Of a stretch of DNA of 64,000 nt, positions 35,118 through 46,899 are shown in pieces. The notes beneath the pieces are model-generated. The model saw only the letters and a program-made list of their open reading frames with translations. It was not told the DNA's origin and did no database searches. Source of the DNA: Legionella fairfieldensis ATCC 49588 (lineage in GTDB: Bacteria > Pseudomonadota > Gammaproteobacteria > Legionellales > Legionellaceae); the NCBI RefSeq assembly GCF_000621525.1, contig NZ_JHYC01000016.1:1-64000 (forward strand), given 5' to 3'. The translations under genes were made by a program, and so were the position numbers. Position 1 is the first letter of the stretch. Every line of letters begins with the position of its first letter.

Positions 35118-37277
35118 ATGCAACCTCTTGTGGAAATTAAAAATATAGAAGAAGCTCGCTCCATCCGTGATGCTTATATTGAAAAAAATAATGATACCTA
35201 TAAAAAAATCGCTGCAAAACAACAAAACCAAAAGCAAAAATATTATGAAGCAATCACTAACCAGGTACCAATAAATTTAGAATTACTCACTGATAAGCAA
35301 AAGAAAATATTAAAAAAAGTGATTTCCAGAATGGAATCTCACAGACTAAAAAAAATGGAGAAAGATACATTAATACCCATTAATCCAAACTCTCACCATA
35401 GTGATAGCGTAACTACTTTTTTAAATGGAAATAAAACAATCGCCAAAAATCTAAATCGTAATAAGCGAGAAAAATTATTAAATGCTTATCGAAATCAAGA
35501 TTGGGATAATGAAATATTTAATGATCGACTATTCATACAAACTGCCATGGCTCTTTTTGAAAATGGCAAAATTGAATACAATGAATTTGAAACCTTACTG
35601 GAAAGATATCATTCAACTAAACCGCTAAAAAATCTTTATGATGATCCAGATTTTACTTATCAGCCTGAAACATACGCTATTTTAGACAAAAAAGGGGAAT
35701 TTACGCAGGAAGCCAGAACTTTCTTAATTCCAAATTTAACCGAGTTTATGTATCAGGATTTTAATCCAACAATTCTCGTTAATCTCAAACTGTTAACTCA
35801 GGCGTTTTGTGAAAAATATCCTTCTGAAAATTGTTTTTTCAGAGTTCAACTTCATAAAGAAGAATTAAATAAGGATCGTGTAGCTACCACAATGCGAGAC
35901 TTCAAAGCTACTCTTTATGAGAGATCTGATACAATCAAGATCATTGTATCTCATACTGTTCGTGACATCCTCCGTCTCTCAAATTTTCATCTGGAAGACA
36001 TTGTTCCTACCCATTCTATGGCCGGAATTGTAACAATCTCTGATGTAGGGCGTGCGGTAGCGCTGGGTTTCCGACCCAAAGCTACCGTGTATCCCGGAGC
36101 GAACACCAATCAAGATGTTCATGGTGTAATTGAAATATCTGACTCCTCCCGTGGCGATCATGATAATTATCATGCTGATCTTTTAACAAAACAAGGCAAG
36201 ACGATTCGCGCTGTTTTACGCAGGTTAGTCAACCTGTCCCGTCAAGAGTTATTAAGACACATTCCAACTTTTGAAGGTAAACCAAATGAAAGCTTGTTTT
36301 CCAAATCAACCTGGTGGCTGATAGATGGCGAGCTGACTATTTTCAATAAATTTGGATATCAACGCCCAGGAAGTCCCGAAGAGATAGCCAAGAGTTTCTG
36401 CAAAGCATTTGATAGAGAGGAACGAATTAATTTATTGTTTTCAATAAAGCATAATCAATCAACGAATCAAATCACGGACTTAGGTATCGTCTGCTTTATC
36501 GATATGGTAAAAAATTTGTCTGAATGGCATAAAATAGGATTTTATCCTGAGTTCATGCTTGATAAATACCAATCAAATTTTGGAATTGCCCAAAAATTAG
36601 CCTCTCACTGGAAAAATGAGCCAATTTATAATATTTTAATTTTTCGCGCTTTTATAACGGGGGGAGAACAACAATTTCCCCTATTAAAAAAAATAATCGA
36701 TGATAATTATGAGTATTTAAAAACTGAACTTGAAATTAAACGTAATAATCAAATTTTAGGGGGGTTTTTAGGAGTCATTGATAAAAAAATTTCGGATTTC
36801 CTGGAGTATACTTTCTTTTTTACTTTACTGCGAAGCGTAGGCTTTGATTATGAAACGATTCATTATAATATTAAATTAAATACTCACTTTGATTTTATAT
36901 ATGGATTGTTAACCATTAGTGCTTATGCCTCTCAATTTGAATTCATTAAAAAGAACATTTTAAATTTACTTAAGCCTGCTTTAAAAGACTTTATTGAAGA
37001 GAATAAACCATTAACAATAAAGATAATGACTACAGTAAATAACCGTTTACTTCAATTTCTTAATGATTATAAAAAACCCAAAAATAAAGACAAACTAGCC
37101 AGTGAAACCGAGATGGCTTTAAAAAATGCTTCTCAATTAATTGAAAACAATATTAGAAACTATCGTAATAATTCCAACATGAAAAATGGCTTTTTTCCTG
37201 ATTCAACTAAAAAAAACCAGCATATCAACTTTGACAAAAAGCTGTATTTTTCACAATATAAAACCAGTTTCTCCTGA
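35118..37277 (+). CDS. Large AT-rich ORF, putative Dot/Icm effector, function unknown
   Basis: The 719-residue protein has no signal peptide or membrane segment and no domain I can name. The N-terminal 100 residues are Lys/Gln-rich and helical. A central region (about 290-370) reads as a compact domain: SDVGRAVALGFRPKATVYPG, then DVHGVIEISDSSRGDHDNYH with the cluster His348-Asp349-Tyr351-His352 that could bind metal. The C-terminal half is helical and ends basic and aromatic (SQYKTSFS). The PmrA-like box upstream, AT-rich composition, size and lack of export signal fit a Dot/Icm substrate; that is inference. The stop lies close to that of the convergent UbiA-family gene. Confidence 0.6.
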   Translation: MQPLVEIKNIEEARSIRDAYIEKNNDTYKKIAAKQQNQKQKYYEAITNQVPINLELLTDKQKKILKKVISRMESHRLKKMEKDTLIPINPNSHHSDSVTTFLNGNKTIAKNLNRNKREKLLNAYRNQDWDNEIFNDRLFIQTAMALFENGKIEYNEFETLLERYHSTKPLKNLYDDPDFTYQPETYAILDKKGEFTQEARTFLIPNLTEFMYQDFNPTILVNLKLLTQAFCEKYPSENCFFRVQLHKEELNKDRVATTMRDFKATLYERSDTIKIIVSHTVRDILRLSNFHLEDIVPTHSMAGIVTISDVGRAVALGFRPKATVYPGANTNQDVHGVIEISDSSRGDHDNYHADLLTKQGKTIRAVLRRLVNLSRQELLRHIPTFEGKPNESLFSKSTWWLIDGELTIFNKFGYQRPGSPEEIAKSFCKAFDREERINLLFSIKHNQSTNQITDLGIVCFIDMVKNLSEWHKIGFYPEFMLDKYQSNFGIAQKLASHWKNEPIYNILIFRAFITGGEQQFPLLKKIIDDNYEYLKTELEIKRNNQILGGFLGVIDKKISDFLEYTFFFTLLRSVGFDYETIHYNIKLNTHFDFIYGLLTISAYASQFEFIKKNILNLLKPALKDFIEENKPLTIKIMTTVNNRLLQFLNDYKKPKNKDKLASETEMALKNASQLIENNIRNYRNNSNMKNGFFPDSTKKNQHINFDKKLYFSQYKTSFS

Positions 37278-37281
37278 AATA

Positions 37282-38130
37282 TTATTTCAATAAAGCAATT
37301 AATGTTAGAATTGTAAAACACAGTAAATTAAGACGAGATAAATTATCGCTTAAAAAAAGAGCAACAGGATCATCATTATCGCTGATACGCGTTGTTAACC
37401 ATCCGAAACGCCATAGACCAATGGCAGCGAAAGGCAACGTTAATATAAAATAAAAAGATTGTTTATGTACATACATAGTGTATAAAAAGTAAGCTGAAAA
37501 GCAACAGATGGCAGTAATAATTATCAAGTTATCAAGCAAATGAGAGGAGTATCTGGCAAGAACCACTCTCGTTGTTTGTTGCAGATCAAGCTGTTTTTCC
37601 AGTCGCCGCTTGCATAATGCAATGAATAAACTAATTAGTGTGGCTGTTACCGTTAACCACCATGAAATGGGTAAACCTATACCCAAAGTACCAGCCAACA
37701 CACGCAACATAAACCCGCTTGCTATACAAAGCACATCAAAAACAGGTAAATTTTTAAACAAATGATTGTAAGCGAGGTTAATTAATAAATAAAGACCCAG
37801 TAATGCTGCAAGCGTAGCTGAAACAGACCAGGCAAGGCTTAATCCCCCAATCAATAAGATAGCAAGCATGGCAAGCGCCAACTCAAGAGAAACTTCACCT
37901 GTCACAAGAGGCCGATAACATTTCCTTGGATGGAGCCTATCTTCTTCCCTGTCTTGTAAATCGTTATAAATATAAACAGCACTGGCAATTAAACAAAAAG
38001 AAAAAGCGGCCAGAAGTGCTTTCGGCAGATAATTAAATAAACCAGAATAAAAAACGCCTAATAAAACAAAAGCGGCCTTCGACCAATGAGAAAATCGCAG
38101 TAACAGGAAAAACTGTTTAATACTGGCCAT
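37282..38130 (-). CDS. UbiA-family prenyltransferase, decaprenyl-phosphate phosphoribosyltransferase-like
   Basis: The 282-residue membrane protein has about eight helices and a single clear Asp-rich site, NDLQDREEDRLHP, followed by CYRPLVTG. The second loop region reads FKNLPVFDVLCIASGFMLRVLAG. These match the polyprenyl-phosphate phosphoribosyltransferase branch of the UbiA family (DPPR synthase type), which attaches 5-phosphoribose to a lipid carrier, rather than UbiA itself. A role in making an arabinose- or ribose-carrying glycan donor is possible, but no partner epimerase genes (DprE1/2 type) are beside it. It stands alone on the minus strand. Confidence 0.75.
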   Translation of the reverse strand: MASIKQFFLLLRFSHWSKAAFVLLGVFYSGLFNYLPKALLAAFSFCLIASAVYIYNDLQDREEDRLHPRKCYRPLVTGEVSLELALAMLAILLIGGLSLAWSVSATLAALLGLYLLINLAYNHLFKNLPVFDVLCIASGFMLRVLAGTLGIGLPISWWLTVTATLISLFIALCKRRLEKQLDLQQTTRVVLARYSSHLLDNLIIITAICCFSAYFLYTMYVHKQSFYFILTLPFAAIGLWRFGWLTTRISDNDDPVALFLSDNLSRLNLLCFTILTLIALLK

Positions 38131-38244
38131 ACTAATTGCTTAACCTTGAACGCCTATCAAGTTTCTAACTATATCATCAGTTTTTCAATAGGTTAACGAA
38201 GATTATTAAATTTCTAAATTATATTTTCCAAGCTGTTTTATTAA

Positions 38245-39273
38245 CTATAAATTATTAACCACAGCGATTAATTCTCTGATCACGCTGGTCGCATAACTAC
38301 CAGATGTTAATCTAAATGTTAAAATTAAGTGTTCTTCGCACCACTTCCACACCAGATTCTCAACGTTCAATACAAGAGGACGATAACTTCGTTCCAAACC
38401 ATGCTGTTCAAGCGCATTGCACCAGGGTTTATAGAACGACAAAATTTTTTCCTGTAAAGCCAAAGCCTCCTTAGTGGCTCGCTCTCCACCTTGCCCCCAC
38501 AAAGGAGCAGCGGGTGACACATCAAAATCAGTTATTCTTTTTTGAACGAGGTGATCTGGTTGTTCAATCGAAAAAATACTATTCGTTCCTGCGAGCTGTA
38601 TCACCTCGCCTGTTAAAGCCCTGTTCCAGTTTTTTTCTTTAACCCGTTCAGACAGAATTTGATTGAATAAAAATGCTCTGGCTGCAGAATAATAAATACC
38701 CCGTAAAAATCGATTTTTTACTTTAGCGCCTTTTAAAAGAACCTGTTCTGCTCTGATAAGATTTTGCCCTTCATAACCAAAACGCTGAGACCCAAAATAA
38801 TTAGGTACACCCGTTTCCTTAATTTGTCGAAGACGATATTCAATATCCTGTCTATCATTAATTTCGCGAAGAACAAGGTTAAAATCATTAGCAACAAGCG
38901 CTCCTTTTTTTAATTTTTTCAGGTGGCGTTTACTTTCAATGACCCGCCATCCCTGACCTTGCAAGTGGCCTGAACTGGCAATTTCTTCCCCTGGACAATG
39001 CACAGAAAGCCACTGTGTGGTAAGAGCCTGTCTATCTTTTAATCCTGCATAAGAAATTGTTTTTTCAGGCTTGTTCAAAGCCCTGGCTAATGCCTTTACC
39101 AGCTCTTCTGTATTTAAATTTTCTTTTTCTATACGCAAATAAAGGTGTTCTCCCTCACCTGTTAATTCAAAACCCAGGATCTCATCCACTTTGAAATCTT
39201 CAGGTAAAGTTTTAATTTTCCCTGTCGTTGATGGTATGCCGTAAGCAAAAAAAAGTTCACTAAAATCACTCAT
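38245..39273 (-). CDS. truD: tRNA pseudouridine(13) synthase TruD
   Basis: TruD converts U13 of tRNA-Glu to pseudouridine. The 342-residue protein matches the family from FKVDEILGFELTGEGEHLYL through the catalytic motif GLKDRQALTTQW, with Asp80 as the nucleophile, to the insertion (TRUD) domain and PNYFGSQRFG. Length is normal. It follows the Nif3-family gene after ten bases and is probably part of the murA-led run of minus-strand genes. Confidence 0.94.
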   Translation of the reverse strand: MSDFSELFFAYGIPSTTGKIKTLPEDFKVDEILGFELTGEGEHLYLRIEKENLNTEELVKALARALNKPEKTISYAGLKDRQALTTQWLSVHCPGEEIASSGHLQGQGWRVIESKRHLKKLKKGALVANDFNLVLREINDRQDIEYRLRQIKETGVPNYFGSQRFGYEGQNLIRAEQVLLKGAKVKNRFLRGIYYSAARAFLFNQILSERVKEKNWNRALTGEVIQLAGTNSIFSIEQPDHLVQKRITDFDVSPAAPLWGQGGERATKEALALQEKILSFYKPWCNALEQHGLERSYRPLVLNVENLVWKWCEEHLILTFRLTSGSYATSVIRELIAVVNNL

Positions 39274-39283
39274 AACGTATTAT

Positions 39284-41545
<2,262 letters not shown>

Positions 41546-41558
41546 ACATACCCAACCA

Positions 41559-41861
41559 TTAACTTATCTCCAGGATTTCACTCACGCCACAAAACTCAGC
41601 TAAAGCCTGGATACTTTTTGATATACCAATAATTTTGCAGATTTTTTTTCGCTCCCTGCAAAGCCTTTTGGCTTCAATCAACAAAGCCAGACCGGCACTA
41701 TCACAATGATTTATTTCACTTAAATCAAGATGCAATATTTTATCTTTAGTACTGGAACAATACCTCAATAACCGTTCACAATCCGATTGAACTGTCTCAA
41801 AAGTCATCTGCTTTGATAGTTTAAAAGAAGATTTTTGCACTTTAAGCTGCCTTTTTACCAT
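41559..41861 (-). CDS. mlaB: MlaB, STAS-domain subunit of the phospholipid transporter
   Basis: MlaB binds the ATPase MlaF and stabilises the MlaFEDB complex. The 100-residue protein is a single STAS domain, with HLDLSEINHCDSAGLALLIE forming the central strand and the conserved DSAG loop. It overlaps the end of mlaC by 20 bases and is followed by ibaG after 13 bases. Confidence 0.9.
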   Translation of the reverse strand: MVKRQLKVQKSSFKLSKQMTFETVQSDCERLLRYCSSTKDKILHLDLSEINHCDSAGLALLIEAKRLCRERKKICKIIGISKSIQALAEFCGVSEILEIS

Positions 41862-42450
41862 GCTGATTCATTTGTTTTATTAAATCCTGCATGCTGGCAC
41901 CTCGTAAAGCTTCGGCAAATTGCGACCGGAAACTTTGCAGTAAACTGACCCCTTCTACACTTAAATCATAGATTTTCCACTTTCCGCCATTAAACACCAG
42001 ACTATAATTCAAAGGAATATTTTTACCATTGGAGCGAACAATAATACTGTTTACCCGAATGAATCTGCTTTCCAGAGATCCTCTGACAGGCATAAACTTG
42101 ATGGTTTCATCAGTATATTCCGCCAGGGGAGAGGCATAAGTACGAATAACCAATTGAGTAAAAGCCTGAGAAAACTGCTGCTTTTCACTGGCAGATGCCT
42201 GATTCCACGCCTGACGTCCAAGGACTGAGCGCGACATTCCACTTACATCCACATTAGGCAATAAATAATGCTGAACAGCCTGATAAATTATGTTACGATT
42301 TGATTTTAAATGAGCTTTATTTTCTTTAAGAGTCGTAATAATTTGATGCGCTGTACTTTCAAGCATGGGAACAGGCGATGGTTGCGCCCACAATAATTGA
42401 GTCAGCAACATAGTGGCTAGAAAAATTATTGTTTTTATTTTATTCATCAT
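41842..42450 (-). CDS. mlaC: MlaC, periplasmic phospholipid-binding protein
   Basis: MlaC shuttles phospholipids between the outer-membrane MlaA-OmpC and the inner-membrane MlaFEDB complex. The 202-residue protein has a signal peptide (about 1-22, ending WAQ), then the Tol-like ABC-toluene-tolerance domain with MSRSVLGRQAWNQAS, FTQLVIRTYASPLAEY and KWKIYDLSVEGVSLLQSFRSQF. Size is normal. It follows mlaD after five bases and the genes are co-transcribed. Confidence 0.94.
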   Translation of the reverse strand: MMNKIKTIIFLATMLLTQLLWAQPSPVPMLESTAHQIITTLKENKAHLKSNRNIIYQAVQHYLLPNVDVSGMSRSVLGRQAWNQASASEKQQFSQAFTQLVIRTYASPLAEYTDETIKFMPVRGSLESRFIRVNSIIVRSNGKNIPLNYSLVFNGGKWKIYDLSVEGVSLLQSFRSQFAEALRGASMQDLIKQMNQHGKKAA

Positions 42451-42455
42451 TCACC

Positions 42456-42935
42456 CTATTTTTTAATGTTAAATAAAAGTTGGCCAATTAAATTCTCAAG
42501 AATCACAGCCTCTTGTGTCTTGGCAATCACATCGCCTTCACGCAAATAAGGATGATTGGTTGCCGCTCCGTCCTCAAAACCGGGCACAATACTAATGTAA
42601 TTAGAACCAATCAAACCCTCTGTTAATATACGCGCTGAAGAATCTTCATAAGGTATTGGCTTATCATTGCGTAACAACATGGTTACTTTAGCATTTAATT
42701 GTTCCGGCTGTAATTCAATGCGTGTGACCTCTCCAATTTTTACTCCCGCTACAGTTACCGGCGCTCTTACTTTAAGACCGCCTATATCCGTGAACTCTGC
42801 CGTCACATGATAATTTCTGCTTGAAGCAAAAGTAGTGATTCCGCTTACTTTCATTACTAAAACGAGTAAAGCAAGCAAACCCAGCAACATAAAAAGCCCT
42901 ACGCTTATATCCACATAACGTTGCCTGTTATTCAT
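42456..42935 (-). CDS. mlaD: MlaD, MCE-domain subunit
   Basis: MlaD forms a hexameric ring on the periplasmic face of the transporter through which lipids pass. The 159-residue protein has one N-terminal membrane helix (about 10-30) and an MCE domain (about 40-120: EFTDIGGLKVRAPVTVAGVK and GLIGSNYISI). The C-terminal tail (EAVILENLIGQLLFNI) is the hydrophobic helix that lines the pore. It abuts mlaE without any gap. Confidence 0.94.
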   Translation of the reverse strand: MNNRQRYVDISVGLFMLLGLLALLVLVMKVSGITTFASSRNYHVTAEFTDIGGLKVRAPVTVAGVKIGEVTRIELQPEQLNAKVTMLLRNDKPIPYEDSSARILTEGLIGSNYISIVPGFEDGAATNHPYLREGDVIAKTQEAVILENLIGQLLFNIKK

Positions 42936-43718
42936 CTACCAACCTCCAATCATCACTGCTGTCAAAAGAAAATCCAGTCCAAGCACCGCTAACGACGAAT
43001 AAACGACAGTCCGTGTTGTTGCCTGACTGATACCTTCCGCTGTAGCAATACAACTGAAACCTTGAAATACAGCTATCCATGCTACGACAAAAGCAAACAC
43101 CACACTCTTGATAATCCCGCTTAAAATATCAGCGCGAAAATTAACCGCTGCCTGCATATTCGACCAAAAACTGCCGGCATCAACACCCAGCCATTGCACC
43201 CCTACGAAGTACCCCCCATAAATAGCAACAGCAGAAAAAATCAGCGCGAGAGCAGGCAGGCTAATAATACCGGCAAGAAAACGCGGGTAAATAATACGCC
43301 CCAATGGGTCTACACCCATCATATCCATGCTGGCCAACTGTTCTGTCGCTTTCATGAGTCCTATTTCGGCCGTTAAAGCAGAACCCGCACGCCCCGCAAA
43401 AAGCAATGCACTAATTACAGGCCCTAATTCTCTCGCAATACTTAACGCTAAAAGCTGGCCTAACTGACTACCTGCCCCGAATTTTTGTAAGGTATTATAA
43501 CCTTGTAATCCAATTACCATGCCAACAAACAAGGCTGATACCATAATAATGAGGCAAGACAAAACACCTACGAAATAAAGTTGTCTTCGTAAAGCCGGCC
43601 AAAGTCGCATGAAATCAGGGCGTCTGAAAAAAACACCCAGTAAAAATACACCAGAATTTCCTACATTCTGCAAAGAATTGATACTGCTACGCCCCAGGCG
43701 TGCCATTGTATTAAGCAT
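42936..43718 (-). CDS. mlaE: MlaE, permease subunit
   Basis: MlaE is the membrane permease of the phospholipid ABC transporter. I chose the ATG at 43718 because AGAGGAG precedes it by seven bases; this gives 260 residues, the usual size, and an 8-base overlap with the mlaF end. The open frame is longer. It has five to six membrane helices and the conserved [20 protein letters not shown] coupling segment followed by [12 protein letters not shown]. Confidence 0.95.
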   Translation of the reverse strand: MLNTMARLGRSSINSLQNVGNSGVFLLGVFFRRPDFMRLWPALRRQLYFVGVLSCLIIMVSALFVGMVIGLQGYNTLQKFGAGSQLGQLLALSIARELGPVISALLFAGRAGSALTAEIGLMKATEQLASMDMMGVDPLGRIIYPRFLAGIISLPALALIFSAVAIYGGYFVGVQWLGVDAGSFWSNMQAAVNFRADILSGIIKSVVFAFVVAWIAVFQGFSCIATAEGISQATTRTVVYSSLAVLGLDFLLTAVMIGGW

Positions 43719-44508
43719 CAAGCAACTCCTCTGTGTAGGGACGCGCCGGATAATGAAAAGGAACCGCCCCATCAGCCTCCCCATGCATAAACTGTTTAAC
43801 CTGCGGTTGCATTGATGCTTTTAATTCAAGAGGTGTGCCATGTCCGATGATATGACCATTCGCAATAAGATAAACGTAATCTGCAATGGAACAGGTTTCT
43901 TCAACATCATGAGAAACGATAATGGTTGTGGTGTTAAGTAACTGGTTTAATCGCTTGATTAAACGAACCAGAACCCCCATGGAAATAGGATCTTGTCCTG
44001 TAAAAGGCTCATCATACATCATTAACTCAGGATCAAGAGCAATAGTTCTTGCCAAAGCCACCCGTCTTGCCATACCGCCGGAAAGCTCATCAGGCATTAG
44101 CTGTGCAGCCCCGCGAAGCCCCACTGCTTCCAGTTTCATCAATACAATATCACGCAGCATGGCCTCATTTAAATTAGTATGTTCTCGCAGAGGAAAGGCA
44201 ACGTTTTCAAATACGGATAAATGAGTGAACAAGGCAGAACTTTGAAAAAGGAGTCCCATCTTACGCCGCGCTACATATAAAGCTTTTCGTGATAACTGAT
44301 GAATATTCACATTGTTAACCAGCACTTCACCGGTTTCCGGTTGTAGTTGCGCGCCGATCAGGCGTAATAACGTTGTTTTTCCACTGCCACTGGGACCCAT
44401 AATTGCCGTAATTTTCCCTCGCTTGACCACCATATTAATACCATTAAAAATACGGCGAGCGCCACGGCTAAACATGAGATTGGTGATTTGTACCAGATTA
44501 TCCTGCAT
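43711..44508 (-). CDS. mlaF: MlaF, ATPase subunit
   Basis: MlaF powers phospholipid transport. The 265-residue ABC ATPase has Walker [10 protein letters not shown], the Q-loop region LLFQSSALF, signature LSGGMARR, Walker B ELMMYDEP and the switch His in VSHD. I chose the ATG giving [10 protein letters not shown]; an upstream TTG is less likely. It is the first gene of mlaFEDCB-ibaG-murA and is divergent from kdsD. Confidence 0.95.
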   Translation of the reverse strand: MQDNLVQITNLMFSRGARRIFNGINMVVKRGKITAIMGPSGSGKTTLLRLIGAQLQPETGEVLVNNVNIHQLSRKALYVARRKMGLLFQSSALFTHLSVFENVAFPLREHTNLNEAMLRDIVLMKLEAVGLRGAAQLMPDELSGGMARRVALARTIALDPELMMYDEPFTGQDPISMGVLVRLIKRLNQLLNTTTIIVSHDVEETCSIADYVYLIANGHIIGHGTPLELKASMQPQVKQFMHGEADGAVPFHYPARPYTEELLDA

Positions 44509-44821
44509 ATAATTTATTCCGGATATCAGCAAGATAATAATTATACCGGATGTAAATTATTTTGCGAATTAATCCGATGGAAATTGGTCATCACCCATCA
44601 AAGTGTCTTATTACCAGACGTTAAGAATTATTTTACAACATCTTTTTTATTATCTTTTGAATTAATTGAACCCCACGGTTACTCTATAAAGAAAAAAGTT
44701 ACTATGTTAAAATTCACAAATTCTTCTCCTAAAATATATTCAAACTTTTGAAAACGATAATTTATTCTTTTCATCCAGCCATTACCAGACTTGACGCTTG
44801 CTATCGAAACATGGAGATTCT
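44509..44821. other. Divergent promoter region between mlaF and kdsD
   Basis: This 313-base AT-rich region must hold the promoters of both the mla-murA and kds-lpt operons. I see no convincing consensus pair. ATTACCAGAC occurs twice as a direct repeat (44610 and 44781). The open frame seen across it lacks start signals and is not called. Confidence 0.45.
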
Positions 44822-45790
44822 ATGAGCACGAATTTTTGCAAATCAGGTCTCAATGTGATTGAAATCGAAGCACAGGCAGTCTTTGAGTTAGCGCAACGTA
44901 TCGATGAGCGTTTTGAGATAGCATGCGAACTGTTACTTGCCTGTAAAGGCCGTGTTGTAGTTACTGGCATGGGGAAGTCTGGCCATATCGGTCATAAAAT
45001 TGCCGCAACCTTTTCAAGCACTGGCACTCCCGCTTTTTTCATGCATCCTGGCGAAGCAAGTCATGGTGATTTAGGGATGATCACCCGGCAGGATGTAGTA
45101 TTGGCTATTTCCAATTCAGGTTTCACCAACGAACTTCTGACTTTGCTTCCTCTGTTAAAACGGTTAGAAATACCATTAATCACGTTGACCGGTAATAAGG
45201 AATCTACCTTAGCTAAAGCAGCTAATGTAAACCTGGATGTCAGTATTCATCAGGAAGCCTGTCCTCTGGGACTTGCTCCCACGACAAGTACCACCGTATC
45301 GTTGGTGATGGGAGATGCTTTGGCCGTTGCCCTCCTGCAGGCAAGAGGTTTTAGCATCGAAGATTTTGCCTTGTCCCATCCTGGAGGTACGCTTGGCAAA
45401 CGACTTTTTCTCTGTATTGACGAGCTATGCCACAAAGATAATGAGCTACCCCTGATTCATGAAAATGCAACGGTTAGCGAAGCGCTGATTGAAGTTACCG
45501 CAAAGAAACTGGGAATGACTTGCGTGATCGATGCCCACGGCCACCTTTCAGGTGTTTATACTGATGGCGACATAAGACGTACTTTAACACAAAACTTTGA
45601 TATTCATACAACGCCCTTAATCAAGGTCATGAGCAAAAATTGTAAAACCATTCGCCAAGGCTTACTGGCAGCAGAAGCCTTAACCATTATGCAACAATAC
45701 AGTATTACTTCGCTGGTCGTTGTTGACGAGCAGAATAAACCCACAGCCGTAGTGCACCTGCATGATTTGCTTCGTGCCGGTATTTTTTGA
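44822..45790 (+). CDS. kdsD: D-arabinose 5-phosphate isomerase KdsD
   Basis: KdsD interconverts ribulose 5-phosphate and arabinose 5-phosphate, the first step to Kdo of the LPS core. The 322-residue protein has a SIS sugar-isomerase domain (GMGKSGHIGHKIAATFSSTG, HPGEASHGDLGMI, SNSGFTNEL) and two CBS domains (about 200-320). The ATG at 44822 has GGAG six bases upstream; a TTG eight codons earlier is less likely. kdsC follows after 15 bases, as the first of a five-gene LPS run. Confidence 0.94.
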   Translation: MSTNFCKSGLNVIEIEAQAVFELAQRIDERFEIACELLLACKGRVVVTGMGKSGHIGHKIAATFSSTGTPAFFMHPGEASHGDLGMITRQDVVLAISNSGFTNELLTLLPLLKRLEIPLITLTGNKESTLAKAANVNLDVSIHQEACPLGLAPTTSTTVSLVMGDALAVALLQARGFSIEDFALSHPGGTLGKRLFLCIDELCHKDNELPLIHENATVSEALIEVTAKKLGMTCVIDAHGHLSGVYTDGDIRRTLTQNFDIHTTPLIKVMSKNCKTIRQGLLAAEALTIMQQYSITSLVVVDEQNKPTAVVHLHDLLRAGIF

Positions 45791-45805
45791 AATAGAGAGA
45801 AAACA

Positions 45806-46333
45806 ATGAACGAACTGTTGGAAAAAGCTAAAAATATCAAATGTCTGATTTGCGATGTGGATGGTGTCCTGACAGACGGTTGTCTTTATATTGATAACCA
45901 GGGAAATGAATTAAAAACCTTTCATGTCCAAGATGGGATGGGCTTAAAATTACTAATGGCCGCTGGTATTGAGGTCGCAATAATCACCACCTCACAAAAT
46001 GCTGTTATTGATCATCGTATGAAACAATTAGGTATTCAACATTATTTCAAAGGACAAATTGATAAACGTGAAGCTTTCGCGCAACTTAAAATGCGCCTGA
46101 ATTTGAAAGACCAGGAATTTGCTTATATTGGTGACGACCTGCCCGATTTGGCTATCATCCAACAAGTAGGCTTAAGCGTTGCGGTAGCTAATGCAGTCAA
46201 TCAGGTGAAAGAGTTTGCCAGTTGGCAAACTGAACAACACGGAGGCCGGGGGGCAGTTCGTGAAGTATGTGAGTTAATCCTTAACGCACAACAAAAACAG
46301 GAACTTGCTCTTTCCCGGTATCTTGCCTCATGA
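45806..46333 (+). CDS. kdsC: KDO 8-phosphate phosphatase KdsC
   Basis: KdsC dephosphorylates Kdo-8-phosphate. The 175-residue HAD-superfamily protein lacks a cap domain and works as a tetramer in homologues. The first HAD motif is CDVDGVLTDG (Asp17 and Asp19), followed by FHVQDGMGLKLL and the late motif YIGDDLPDLAI. It overlaps lptC by four bases (ATGA), so they are coupled. Confidence 0.94.
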   Translation: MNELLEKAKNIKCLICDVDGVLTDGCLYIDNQGNELKTFHVQDGMGLKLLMAAGIEVAIITTSQNAVIDHRMKQLGIQHYFKGQIDKREAFAQLKMRLNLKDQEFAYIGDDLPDLAIIQQVGLSVAVANAVNQVKEFASWQTEQHGGRGAVREVCELILNAQQKQELALSRYLAS

Positions 46334-46899
46334 ATGCGGTCAAACAGGCTATCTGGTTTTTTTGTGCGTTGGTGGCACTGTCATGTTCTGCCTTGTACTT
46401 TGCAAGTTCAGTTCCAGGCACTAAACTTGATGATAAAACACTTTCCATGTCAGCAGACACCATTGTGACTAACCTGACAGTGCGGCGTTTTGATTTAGCT
46501 GGGAAGGTCGTTAACTATTTACAATCTCCGGAAATGCAACATATTCCTCACAATAATACCCATTTTTTTAAGTCTCCTCAGATTGCGGTATCACAGGGCG
46601 ATCAGCCCGCCTGGGAAATTAGCGCAGCGCAGGCACAAGCACTCAATGGCGGGGAAGAAATTATTTTTATACATGATGTTATTATTCATCAAAGTAGAAG
46701 TAACCATACTCAGGAAAGTACACTTAAAACAGAAAAATTGAGCTATTTCCCCAAAGATAAACTAGCCAGTACTCAGTCAGCAGTCCAGCTTGAGCAACCA
46801 GGTACTATTGTGCATTCACAGGGAATGAAAGCCTATCTTGCGGATAAACGAGTCCAGTTAACTCAGGCTCGTGCCACTTATAAGCCTGACAATGCCTAG
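46330..46899 (+). CDS. lptC: LptC, LPS export protein
   Basis: LptC is a bitopic inner-membrane protein that receives LPS from LptBFG and hands it to LptA. The 189-residue product has one N-terminal membrane helix (about 5-25) and a beta-jellyroll periplasmic domain with the pattern SADTIVTNLTVRRFDLAGKV and a typical DUF1239 layout. Sequence conservation in this family is low; the order kdsC-lptC-lptA-lptB makes the call secure. Confidence 0.88.
   Translation: MNAVKQAIWFFCALVALSCSALYFASSVPGTKLDDKTLSMSADTIVTNLTVRRFDLAGKVVNYLQSPEMQHIPHNNTHFFKSPQIAVSQGDQPAWEISAAQAQALNGGEEIIFIHDVIIHQSRSNHTQESTLKTEKLSYFPKDKLASTQSAVQLEQPGTIVHSQGMKAYLADKRVQLTQARATYKPDNA

Noticed and set aside
44488..44751. 87-codon plus-strand frame between mlaF and kdsD
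   Set aside because: It covers the divergent promoter region, has no ribosome-binding site and no recognisable protein features.
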